Below, one piece after another: positions 7,277-15,672 of a stretch of 64,000 bases of DNA. The notes beneath the pieces were generated by a model. It was not told the origin of the DNA. It did no database searches and saw only the letters and a program-made list of their open reading frames with translations. Each line of letters opens with the position of its first letter. Position 1 is the stretch's first letter. Made by a program: the position numbers and the translations under genes. This DNA comes from Planctomycetota bacterium (lineage in GTDB: Bacteria; Planctomycetota; Planctomycetia; Gemmatales; Gemmataceae), in the NCBI GenBank assembly GCA_021781415.1, contig JAJXWW010000070.1:26351-90350 (forward strand), read 5' to 3'.

Positions 7277-10200
7277 TTATTTCTTACCCTTGAGGTCGTT
7301 GTACTGTTGGCGCAGGTCGGCTTCGTTCTCCAACAGTTCCTCGAATCGTTTTCTCGATTCGTCGCTTCCGAATCCGCCTTGCGCCTTCTCCAGATCGACG
7401 ATGCGCTGCGCGGCATCGCGGATGGCTTTGGCCTTCTTGGTGGAATCGGTCGCGGCCTGGCCGTGCTTCAGCATGTTATAAACCAGATGGTAATAGAAGT
7501 CGAAATAGTGATCTTTATATTTGTTGTCGTCGAGCCGGCGGACCAGTTGCTTGACGTACTTGTCGCTCAGCAGAGCGGCGGGGGCGTACTTTTGCTCTTC
7601 TTCCAATTGCAGGACGAGAGATTTCTGCGCGTCGATGTTTTTCGCGCCCCAGCCTCCCTTGCCGTCTTTTCCCTTGACGATCTCGTCGAGTAGCTTGCGG
7701 GCCTCGTCGATCTTTTTGACTCGGCGATACTCCTGCGCGAGAAGCAACTGAATGGCGTGATGCAGCGGCGCGTCGGCACCTTGAGCCTCGGTGGCAAAAG
7801 TCTGGAGCAGATCGACGGCCTTTTCGTGTTCGTCCATGCCGGCGTAGCAGCGGGCCAGCATAAAAGCGAGTCGCGCGGTCGGTTTCTTCTGTCCGCCCGC
7901 CACATCGTTGAGAATCGAGGAGAAGCCCGCCTTCGCTTTTTGCAGACTCTCCGCGTCGCCTTTTTTCCGCAGTTCGTCGATTTGCTGGGTAATCAGCCCG
8001 ACCAACTGCCCTAACACGGTCGAAGTGCTGTCGCCAACTTTCTCCGCCGTCTTATCGGTTTGCAGCAGTTGCAGCGCCTTGACGGCGACGCGCGCCCGTG
8101 CCAGATTGTTGATCTGCACGTTGGCGCGTAGATCGAGTCCAATCAGTCCCGGCCCCATGTCGCTTTCCTTCAACTGCGGCAGCGCGTCGGCGTTGAACCG
8201 ATCGACCAGGGGATCGAGTCGTTTGGTCACTTCTTGATACTTGCCGGCCTTGAAGGCATCGTTGGCCTGCAGCACGGCGGAGTAGAGCAACAGTTGCACG
8301 CGCCCGTCTTCAAACTTTTTTCGCTTCTCTTTCTCTTTTTCGGGATCGGAATCCAGCTGCCACGTCTCCACTTGCGGCTTGAGTTTGGCGATGAGATCGT
8401 CTACGTCCTTGAGCTTTTTTTGCTTGTACCATTCGAGGGCGAGCAACAGTTTGCCTTGAAGATAATCGCCCCGCGCCTCGGCGTCGGCGGAGGCGTCCGG
8501 TTCGGGGAGTTTGCTCAACGCCGCGAGCGCCCGAGCGTGGTAGCCGTTGGGATCGCCCTTATCCTTGTCTTGATTCGCCAATTGCATGGCGGCTCGCGCC
8601 AGTAGAAATTGCGTGCTGACGTAGGACGGATAAGCCGGCGTGATGGCGGCCAACTCCCGAATCGCTTCGGCCATCTTGTCGTCGCGGAGGAGGAGGGAAG
8701 CGAGTTCGTGTCGGGCCACGTCCCCGGCGCGGTCTCGGGGCCAAAGCTGTGTCATGCGGCGCGCGAACTCCAGCATCCGCTCCTTGTCGGCCTTATATTG
8801 CGGATCGTTCTTCAACGCCTTGGCATCGACGGCTTTGCTCTCGCGCTCGGCGAGCAAGCGCCCGTGGGCCAAGAGCGTGTAAATGGCGGCCGTGGAGGCT
8901 TGCGGGACGTTGGGTTTGGCTTTGGCGAACGCCTCGCCGACTTCGATGGCCTCGGCATACTTTTTTTCTTCCAGCAAATAATAGGTCAACAGCGCGCGCG
9001 CCACGTTCGGCTCGGAAGGCAGCTTGGCGGCGTCGGGTTTGGTGAGGCCCAAGCGCAGGGCGGCGATGATGTTGGCGAGATGTTCCTTCTTCGCCGCCTC
9101 GGCCTCCTGCTTGTTGTCGCCGAATTTCTTGGCGTCTTTGCCGATCTCTCGTTGCTCGAACTGCGCGCGGGCGAAGCAATCCTCGAAAGTGTTCAGCTTG
9201 GCGATGGGCAGTTTGAAAGTGCCCTGTTTGTCCATCGCCGCCAGCTTGAGCGCCTTGGCCCGGTCGGTAAAGTCGTTCTCGGTGCGTTCGATGTTGCCGA
9301 GATACTTGCGGGCGTTGACGACGGCATTCTTTTTCTCGAGGGGCGGCGTTTTTTCTTGTTCCGACACGATCAAGAGCGTTTCGGCCAAGAGATATTGAAC
9401 GCCGTAGCCTTCCGGAGTGTTCTTATAGTTGGGGTAATCGACCAACCATTCGGTCGCCTTCTTGATGAGGTACTCGTTGGTGAGCGGCTTTTTATCGGGA
9501 GTTTCCTTGGCTTTGCGGCACGCCAAGAGAACGAAGTAGGAGGCCAAGCGCTTACCGTCTTGCACCGGCGTTCCGGTCGCTCCGGTGACGGTCTGATACT
9601 TGTCGAGCGCTTTGCGCGGCACGTCGAGCAGTTCGAGACAACGGCCGGACCAGGCGCGGGCTTGCCAGGTGATCTTGCTCGACGATTCGCCGGCAGCGAG
9701 CGGATCGAGAAGTTTACTCGCTTCCTGAACGAGTTTGCTGCTTGCCGCCGTGTCGGCGTCGCTGGCCGTGTTCAGGTAGGTCTCGGATTGATCGAGCAGA
9801 TTGAGGGCGATGGCCAAGTCGGTGGCCGGTGTTTTGGGCAGCTTTTGGAGAATCGCCGCGGCTTCCGCCAAGGTAACTCGCGCCTTGGCTCCTTCGTCGG
9901 CCAACAGCTTGGGATCGCTTTCGAGCCGCGCGCGGCTGAGTTGAGCCTTGCCCTGTAGGGTGGTAGCGCGAGCGATGTCGAATTGCGCTTCGGCGGCGCG
10001 CGGATGACGCGGATTGGCCTTTAAGAATTGTTGAAACTTATCGCGCGCTTGGCCGTAGAGCGCGATGCGTTTGCCGCTGTCCGGTTCTTCGTTGGCCGCC
10101 TCCATCTCGATCAGCGCGCCTTCCAGGGCGAACTCGTTGCGCATCGCCGGCGGCGCGCTTTTGGTCAGACGATCGAGATAATCGCGCGCCAGGTCGCTGT

Positions 10201-10324
10201 AGCCGCGCGTCCGCAGTTCGTTGATAAATCGCAGATCCTCGGCATAAGGCGAGGCTTCTTGCTGTCCGCGCGCCGGCAAGGAGGCCAAGACGGTGAATAC
10301 AAGGGAGAGAAATACTCTTTTCAT
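7277..10324 (-). CDS. Large exported TPR repeat protein
   Basis: 1015 residues with a signal peptide (MKRVFLSLVFTVLASLPARGQQ) and a good ribosome site (GGAG, 6 bp before ATG). The mature protein is almost wholly helical and built of degenerate TPR-like repeats, for example 'PRHPRAAEAQFDIARATTLQ', 'LARCYAGMDEHEKAVDLLQ' and 'LLLAQEYRRVKKIDEARKLL'. It is very rich in Lys, Ala and Asp. No catalytic motif is visible. Probably a periplasmic scaffold. It lies between the zinc-ribbon membrane protein and a smaller exported TPR protein on the same strand, so the three probably form one complex or envelope structure. Function unknown. Confidence 0.78.
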   Translation of the reverse strand: MKRVFLSLVFTVLASLPARGQQEASPYAEDLRFINELRTRGYSDLARDYLDRLTKSAPPAMRNEFALEGALIEMEAANEEPDSGKRIALYGQARDKFQQFLKANPRHPRAAEAQFDIARATTLQGKAQLSRARLESDPKLLADEGAKARVTLAEAAAILQKLPKTPATDLAIALNLLDQSETYLNTASDADTAASSKLVQEASKLLDPLAAGESSSKITWQARAWSGRCLELLDVPRKALDKYQTVTGATGTPVQDGKRLASYFVLLACRKAKETPDKKPLTNEYLIKKATEWLVDYPNYKNTPEGYGVQYLLAETLLIVSEQEKTPPLEKKNAVVNARKYLGNIERTENDFTDRAKALKLAAMDKQGTFKLPIAKLNTFEDCFARAQFEQREIGKDAKKFGDNKQEAEAAKKEHLANIIAALRLGLTKPDAAKLPSEPNVARALLTYYLLEEKKYAEAIEVGEAFAKAKPNVPQASTAAIYTLLAHGRLLAERESKAVDAKALKNDPQYKADKERMLEFARRMTQLWPRDRAGDVARHELASLLLRDDKMAEAIRELAAITPAYPSYVSTQFLLARAAMQLANQDKDKGDPNGYHARALAALSKLPEPDASADAEARGDYLQGKLLLALEWYKQKKLKDVDDLIAKLKPQVETWQLDSDPEKEKEKRKKFEDGRVQLLLYSAVLQANDAFKAGKYQEVTKRLDPLVDRFNADALPQLKESDMGPGLIGLDLRANVQINNLARARVAVKALQLLQTDKTAEKVGDSTSTVLGQLVGLITQQIDELRKKGDAESLQKAKAGFSSILNDVAGGQKKPTARLAFMLARCYAGMDEHEKAVDLLQTFATEAQGADAPLHHAIQLLLAQEYRRVKKIDEARKLLDEIVKGKDGKGGWGAKNIDAQKSLVLQLEEEQKYAPAALLSDKYVKQLVRRLDDNKYKDHYFDFYYHLVYNMLKHGQAATDSTKKAKAIRDAAQRIVDLEKAQGGFGSDESRKRFEELLENEADLRQQYNDLKGKK

Positions 10325-10413
10325 GTCGTTCTCCAGCTCTCAAATCGGCTTCGCCCCTGTACACAGGGGAGAGGGGCGTAGCGGAGTACTGCTAGTCGTC
10401 GGCCCCTTACGAT
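10325..10413. repeat. REP-like palindrome in operon spacer
   Basis: The 89-bp gap between the 614- and 1015-residue genes contains CGCCCCTGT-ACAC-AGGGGAGAGGGGCG at about 10352-10378. It belongs to the same CCCCTG...CAGGGGAGAGGGG family as elements near 12397 and 36184. Confidence 0.6.
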
Positions 10414-12258
10414 TTACTTTTCACGGTCCTGCAACCCGCGCGCCGTGCCGAGCGCGCCGAAAGCCTTGCGCGGGAGCGGCCAAGCCTGAATGACGGCGGC
10501 ATAGTTGGAACCGTAGCGGGTATTGTGCCGCGCCAAGTCCAGCGCCGCCAACAAATGGGCACTGCTCTTGTCGTCGATGTTGTCGGCGGCGGTGTCTTCG
10601 ACGGGCTGTTTCGCCTTTTCGAGCCGCGCGCGAAACACGGCCAATTGCGCCCGTCCGCGCAGCGCGACATCGCCGATTTTATCCGCCAGCGCTTCGATGC
10701 GTTCTTCCGGCATCGCCGTCCGTAACGCCAACAGAATGAGACGATACACCTGCCACGAGAGTTCCGGCTTAGCGGCGGCTCTGGCCTCGGCGGTCTTCAT
10801 CGCCGTTTCAAGATCGACCGCATCGGGGTTCTGGGCATCGACGGCGGCGGCGGCCAAACCGAGCTGAGCGCGGAACCGCGCCGCCTCGCCGAAGGCATCG
10901 CCGCTTGCCAACTTGCGGGCGGCGTCCCACTCGCCCCGACGCGCCAAGCCCTCGACTTTGCCGATGTGGGCGTTGGCTTTGTCTTCGTCGCTTTTCTCGA
11001 CTTTGGGCACTTTTTTTATCTGCAATGTCTCGGCAAGGGCGACGACCTCGGCGCGCAGGGGGGGCGGCGATTTATTGTCGTACAGCGCCAGTGCGTCGGC
11101 TGCGCTCTTCTCGGCCTTCGTATTCTCGTTGCCTTTCAGAAACGCGAATGCGACGACGGCGAGCGCGGCGGCCTTGTCGGCATCGTTGGCCGCGTAGACG
11201 CGATGGACCATCGGCACAATGCGGTCGGTCTGCCCGCGCGCCAGCAGACGAGAGGCCACGGCGCGAAGCGCCAGCAATCGCGCTTCGCCGTCGCCGATTT
11301 CGCGCAGCGCGGCCTCAAGGGCAGGCTGTGTCTTGTCCCAAGGGATGGCCCGTTCGCGGTCGGCCTCTTCCTTGCTGCCGCCCAAATCGACTTCCGCCGT
11401 CGCCAAGTCGATCAGGAGGGCGTCGCGCTCCTTGCTTTTGGTTTCCGATCGCAAGGCGGCGAACGCCTTGCCGAAATGCTCGTTGGCGTTCTTGGCCGGA
11501 CTTTCGGTCTTTGGATTCAGACAATACTGGGCGGCTTGCAGTTCGAGCGCGGCGCGTTCGACGGGCTTGGCATCCGCCGACGCCGAATAGGCGTAAGCCT
11601 CGTCCAAGAGACGGCCCAAGGCACGTTGGCTCCACCAACGAGAACCCATCCATCCCGTTCCACCCAAGAAGAAGAGCAGGGCGACTCCGAGTACCGGCCA
11701 GCGGAGTTTCTGCCACGTCGTTCGCGGAAGCTCTTTTTCGGGAATGACACCGGCCTGAACCAGCGTTTGCTTTCCCACGGCGGCGGCGCGCGCCGAACCC
11801 CAAGCTCCTTCGAGCGCCGGTGCGTCCGGCAGACGCGCGCCGGTCGGCCCGCGCGCTTCGACCTTGCGCCAATCCTTGGGATCTTTCTTGACCAACTCCG
11901 GCACTTTGATGATTTGCTTGCATTCCGGACAGGGCGCGCGTTTGCCGGCGAGGTCGATGGGGAAGTGGATCGCCTCGTCGCAATACGGACAATTGAGATC
12001 GACTTGTCGGGTATCGACCGGCGCTTCCACCGGCTTTGGCTCGTCGGCAAACAGCGCGGCGGCCTCGGCCTCGACATCGGCGGCGGGAGGCGGCGGAACT
12101 TCCCGCGAGGGAGCTTCGGCTTGCGTCGCAGCGTTCGCCGTCAATTCCGGCACGGTGAGAACCTGTTTGCACGCTTTGCAACGGCCCGTCTTACCGGCCA
12201 TTTGTTCGGGAACGAGCATACCCCTTTTGCAATGGGGGCAAGTGATTTTGATCGCCAT
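10414..12258 (-). CDS. Zinc-ribbon, membrane-anchored helical-repeat protein
   Basis: 614 residues. Two N-terminal zinc ribbons are plain: ITCPHCKRGMLVPEQ...CKACKQ (residues 4-38) and LNCPYCDEAIHFPIDLAG...CPECKQ (about 89-120). One transmembrane helix follows at about residues 185-205 (RWPVLGVALLFFLGGTGWMG), and the remaining 400 residues are TPR/HEAT-like helices. This architecture, cytosolic zinc ribbons on a membrane anchor with repeats, is common in planctomycetes but has no assigned function. First gene of a minus-strand run with the two exported TPR proteins. The Shine-Dalgarno sequence before ATG 12258 is weak. Confidence 0.75.
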   Translation of the reverse strand: MAIKITCPHCKRGMLVPEQMAGKTGRCKACKQVLTVPELTANAATQAEAPSREVPPPPAADVEAEAAALFADEPKPVEAPVDTRQVDLNCPYCDEAIHFPIDLAGKRAPCPECKQIIKVPELVKKDPKDWRKVEARGPTGARLPDAPALEGAWGSARAAAVGKQTLVQAGVIPEKELPRTTWQKLRWPVLGVALLFFLGGTGWMGSRWWSQRALGRLLDEAYAYSASADAKPVERAALELQAAQYCLNPKTESPAKNANEHFGKAFAALRSETKSKERDALLIDLATAEVDLGGSKEEADRERAIPWDKTQPALEAALREIGDGEARLLALRAVASRLLARGQTDRIVPMVHRVYAANDADKAAALAVVAFAFLKGNENTKAEKSAADALALYDNKSPPPLRAEVVALAETLQIKKVPKVEKSDEDKANAHIGKVEGLARRGEWDAARKLASGDAFGEAARFRAQLGLAAAAVDAQNPDAVDLETAMKTAEARAAAKPELSWQVYRLILLALRTAMPEERIEALADKIGDVALRGRAQLAVFRARLEKAKQPVEDTAADNIDDKSSAHLLAALDLARHNTRYGSNYAAVIQAWPLPRKAFGALGTARGLQDREK

Positions 12259-12396
12259 GATCGCAAAGGTCCATTCTGGGGCGTCGTCTCTACTTGGATC
12301 TTACCACATTGCCTTCGGCGTTTGCACTACCCAACGCTTCGCGGCGCGTCGGACGAGGCCATTTCTTGGCGTCGCTGAGAGCCACTCTCTTACCCC

Positions 12397-12423
12397 CTCG
12401 CCCCTGTACTCAGGCGAGAGGGG
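12397..12423. repeat. REP-like palindrome
   Basis: CCCCTCGCCCCTG-TACT-CAGGCGAGAGGGG, an imperfect stem of the CCCCTG family, placed between the stop of the Usp gene and the start of the zinc-ribbon gene. Confidence 0.55.
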
Positions 12424-12436
12424 CTTCTCCGTTCGC

Positions 12437-13393
12437 TCACAACCGCACGGGCGAGACGAAACTCTTCGGTTTGACGGCCAAGAGCGAACACGTCAACTCC
12501 GGCAGCAGGCGTTCCGCCGTATTGCCGATCATCACTCCGGCCAAGCCGCCGTGCGCCACCGTCCCCATCGCAACTAGATCGATGGCATTGTTCTTCAAAA
12601 AATTCAGAATCCCTTCGTCCGGCAAGATGCCGATCTCATCGACGAGGTGGATCTTGACCGGCGGCGAAAGCTCGGCCCCTCCGACGCGCTCGATCTGTTT
12701 CTCCAATCCTTGCAGGGCGCGCTCGCGCACTTGATGGCGATAGGCGGTCTCCTTGGCACTGGGCAATCCGGTACACCAATGGCGATCGAGTGGAAAATCG
12801 ACGACGTGGAGGAGACGAATCTGCGCCGGCACGACGCGCGCCAACTCGACGACCAAGCGCAGCGCCTCCTCGGCGACCGGATCGAGATCGCTGGCAACGA
12901 GAATCTTCAACGGATTGGGATCGTCTCCCGGCTTGGCCACCCAGACCGGGCAAGCGCAGCGGCGCACCAACTTGATCGCCGTGCTGCCGAACAACATCCG
13001 TTCCATGCCGCTGCGATCGCGGGTTCCGATCAGGACGAGATCGTGTTGGTCGCGGAGCGACTGGCGCACCATCTCCAGCCATACGCTCCCCAACGCCAGT
13101 TTGTCGGTGGCTTCGATGCCCTTGGCCCGCGCCTGTTGGACGAGACCGTGCAGAATCGTGGCGGCGGTGCGTTCGGCGGTGGTCGTGAGATAGCGAAAGT
13201 CGGTTTCGTCCAAATGCGGTAGCGATTCGATGCTAAGGTCGAGAACGGAGAAGAAAGTCAATCGAGCCTTGGTTTGCTCCGCCAACCACAAGGCCTGTTG
13301 CACGACGGAACGGGCGACGTGAGAAGGTTGTAATGTCGTGGCGTCGTACTGGGTCAGATCGACGCCGACCAAAATGTTACGGAAGAGGGACAT
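12437..13393 (-). CDS. Tandem universal stress protein (UspA family)
   Basis: 318 residues with two Usp domains in tandem, as in UspE. The chosen start is ATG 13393 (MSLFRNILVGVDLT), because the family begins exactly there; the frame upstream is only an open extension. Domain 1 spans residues 1-150 and ends with the ATP-binding motif GTRDRSGMERMLFGST. Domain 2 spans about 160-318 (LKILVASDLDPVAEEALRL) and ends GTVAHGGLAGVMIGNTAE. Both have the G-2x-G-9x-G(S/T/N) pattern of nucleotide-binding Usp proteins. Cytosolic stress protein. It faces away from the OEP genes across a 474-bp spacer, and a REP-like palindrome lies downstream at about 12397-12423. Confidence 0.9.
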   Translation of the reverse strand: MSLFRNILVGVDLTQYDATTLQPSHVARSVVQQALWLAEQTKARLTFFSVLDLSIESLPHLDETDFRYLTTTAERTAATILHGLVQQARAKGIEATDKLALGSVWLEMVRQSLRDQHDLVLIGTRDRSGMERMLFGSTAIKLVRRCACPVWVAKPGDDPNPLKILVASDLDPVAEEALRLVVELARVVPAQIRLLHVVDFPLDRHWCTGLPSAKETAYRHQVRERALQGLEKQIERVGGAELSPPVKIHLVDEIGILPDEGILNFLKNNAIDLVAMGTVAHGGLAGVMIGNTAERLLPELTCSLLAVKPKSFVSPVRL

Positions 13394-13867
13394 ACGCGGA
13401 CTCCGAATCGGTCGAGAGCGGGCGCTGGCATCAACACATCGTAGCGAGAGAGAAACTCTCGGAGAGCCACGAACCTTTCGACCCGCTTCCACAGGTGTCG
13501 GTGCATCGCTTCTGGCGTTGCGTCGAGCAAGTCGTCGGGTGAGTGCCTCTTAAGAACTATACGCGGAGAAGGGCGGCAGCGGGAGAGGGGAAACTTGAGA
13601 GTTCTTCGGAGTTGCGCGAAAAAGGGCAGTCAGTTTTCCTAATTCGCGGGGCTGCTCCATACCGATAAGCCCAATGTGATTTACGGAGGATGCGGGTTTT
13701 ACCTGAAGACACGCTTGGAATGAAAAGATGGGTCGTTACGGGTGTCGAGGCAAGCGCGTGAGCTTTTACCCAATCGATGCCGTCCCCGATTTCATTCGAG
13801 ACATGCCGCCCTCTCGCCCCTGTTGCCGCCGCGCTTGGCCCGGCGGCCATCTTTGCGAGGAGGAAAA
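13394..13867. other. Intergenic region, 474 bp, divergent spacer
   Basis: Lies between the Usp gene (minus) and the first OEP gene (plus). An open frame from 13742 runs into the OEP gene, but its first 42 codons lack a ribosome site and a signal peptide, so they are treated as non-coding. No RNA gene or clear promoter was recognised. Confidence 0.5.
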
Positions 13868-15559
13868 ATGAACGGTTGCAACCGCGCTCGATGGTGGCGA
13901 ACCGGATTACTGGCCGTGTGGTTGTGGGGAGGATACGTCGCCGCCTTCCCACAAGATCCCTTGGAGCCACCGGATCAAAAGAACGAAGCGAAAAAGGACG
14001 AGGCGAAAAAGGACCAACCGTTGCCTTCGCCTCGAAGGGATTCGCCCAAGGAAAGCAAGTTCGAATCGACCATCGAAGCGAACTTGCCGCAAGTGCCGCC
14101 TTCGATTCTGCCGGACACGGTCAATGGGATCGATCTGGCCTGCGCACTTCGGTTGGCCGGCGTCGAGAATCCGGAGATTCTCATCGCCCGGCAGCGGGTC
14201 GTCGGTGCCGAAGCGATGCGTCTTGCCGCCTTCGCACAGATGTTGCCCAATCTGAACGTCGGTATCAACTACGATGCCCACACCGGCCCCGTGCAACAGT
14301 CGGACGGTAATATCCTCAAGGTCAACCGCGAGGCGTTGTATCTTGGTCTGGGAAGCGGAGCCATCGCGGCGGGCACGGTGAATATACCCGGCGTGTTGTG
14401 GACGGGTAATCCCGGCGGGATCGTGTTCGACATCTTGGCCGCCCGTCAGACGGTGCGCGTCAAACAGTTCGACAGTCTGGCCGTGCGCAATCAGATCTTC
14501 TTGCAGGTGGCCAACGGCTACATGGAGTTGCTGCGGGCCGAGGGGCGACGCGCCGTCGCCATGAAAAACCGCGACGACGCCCATGTCATCGCTCGGTTGA
14601 CGGCCGCGAATGCCGCGAAAGGCCAGCGTCGCGATGCCGACGCCAATCGGGCCGCCGCCGAGTACGCCGACCGCATCAATTATGCGGTGGACGCCGAGAA
14701 TCAGATGCTCGTCGCCTCCGCGCGTCTGGCGGCGTTAATCAACGTGCCGCCTTCGATCCAGCTGCACGGACACGACGGTTGGGTAGTGCCCACTCCCATC
14801 GTGCCCGAACCGATCCCGATGCGCGAACTGTTGCTGATCGCCATCAATCGCCGCCCGGAATTGGAGGCGCGCAGGGCTGCGATCCGCGTGGCCACCAACG
14901 AGCTGCGCAAGGCTCAAATCTTGCCGTTCTCTCCCAACGTCTGGGGAGGACTTAGCTCTGGAACCTTTGGCGGCGGCAGTAATATTGCGAGTGGTCTAGG
15001 CTTCAACGAATCTCGCTTCGGCAACTTCGCCCCTCGTGTCGATGTCGATGCGGTTCTCTATTGGACGGCTCAAAACATGGGGTTGGGCAACTTCGCGCAA
15101 ATCCGCTTTGCACGAAGCGAACGCCGCATCAGCGAGCTGGAGTTTGTGCGCGATCTCAACATGGTCCGCAACGACGTGGCCAGGGCCTACGCCGGCATTC
15201 ACGCTCGTTTCGCGCAGATTAAGATCGCTCAGGACAGCGTGGCCTCAGCTCAAAAAGCCTACGAAGAGGACTACAAACGCATCATCACAACCGACACCGG
15301 CCTGCCGATCGAGCTAATCAACAGCTTCCGATTGCTGGCTCAGGGGCGGAATAATTATCTCGACGCCGTGGTCAACTACGACGAATCCCAATTCGCCATG
15401 TATGTGGCGTTGGGACAGCCGCCGGCGAGTCTCCTGGCGCGGGAAATGCCCAAGGATATTGTCCCGCCGCCCGAATTGGCTCCGCTGCTGCCCGGTTGCA
15501 CCCGGACCAACGGTTCGGGAGCTTGCTCCGCCTGCAATACCTGCTCTCCGAAAAATTGA
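13868..15559 (+). CDS. TolC-like outer membrane efflux protein (OEP)
   Basis: 563 residues. Start set at ATG 13868, which follows a near-perfect GAGGAGGAAAA ribosome site and gives a signal peptide (RTGLLAVWLWGGYVAAFPQ). A charged linker (KNEAKKDEAKKDQ) follows. Two OEP repeats then cover the rest, with long helices (LEARRAAIRVATNELRKAQI; RNDVARAYAGIHARFAQIKI) and the conserved turn 'TTDTGLPIELINSFRLLAQG'. TolC-type proteins form trimeric outer-membrane channels for type I secretion or efflux. The last residues are Cys-rich (CTRTNGSGACSACNTCSPK), which is unusual for the family. The next gene is a paralogue; no adaptor or pump adjoins. Confidence 0.88.
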   Translation: MNGCNRARWWRTGLLAVWLWGGYVAAFPQDPLEPPDQKNEAKKDEAKKDQPLPSPRRDSPKESKFESTIEANLPQVPPSILPDTVNGIDLACALRLAGVENPEILIARQRVVGAEAMRLAAFAQMLPNLNVGINYDAHTGPVQQSDGNILKVNREALYLGLGSGAIAAGTVNIPGVLWTGNPGGIVFDILAARQTVRVKQFDSLAVRNQIFLQVANGYMELLRAEGRRAVAMKNRDDAHVIARLTAANAAKGQRRDADANRAAAEYADRINYAVDAENQMLVASARLAALINVPPSIQLHGHDGWVVPTPIVPEPIPMRELLLIAINRRPELEARRAAIRVATNELRKAQILPFSPNVWGGLSSGTFGGGSNIASGLGFNESRFGNFAPRVDVDAVLYWTAQNMGLGNFAQIRFARSERRISELEFVRDLNMVRNDVARAYAGIHARFAQIKIAQDSVASAQKAYEEDYKRIITTDTGLPIELINSFRLLAQGRNNYLDAVVNYDESQFAMYVALGQPPASLLAREMPKDIVPPPELAPLLPGCTRTNGSGACSACNTCSPKN

Positions 15560-15672
15560 TGACTCCTACGGTTTTCGGCGCGCTCGACTTATCCCCCAAA
15601 GGATCGTCGAGCGCGCCGAGAGAGACTCTCTCCGACGATTTCTACCGCTCACGGAAGGAATGGGATAGGGAC

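Noticed and set aside
8609..9958. Long plus-strand frame opposite the 1015-residue TPR gene
   Set aside because: It mirrors codon bias of the real gene; no ribosome site or family pattern, while the minus strand has a signal peptide and TPR units.
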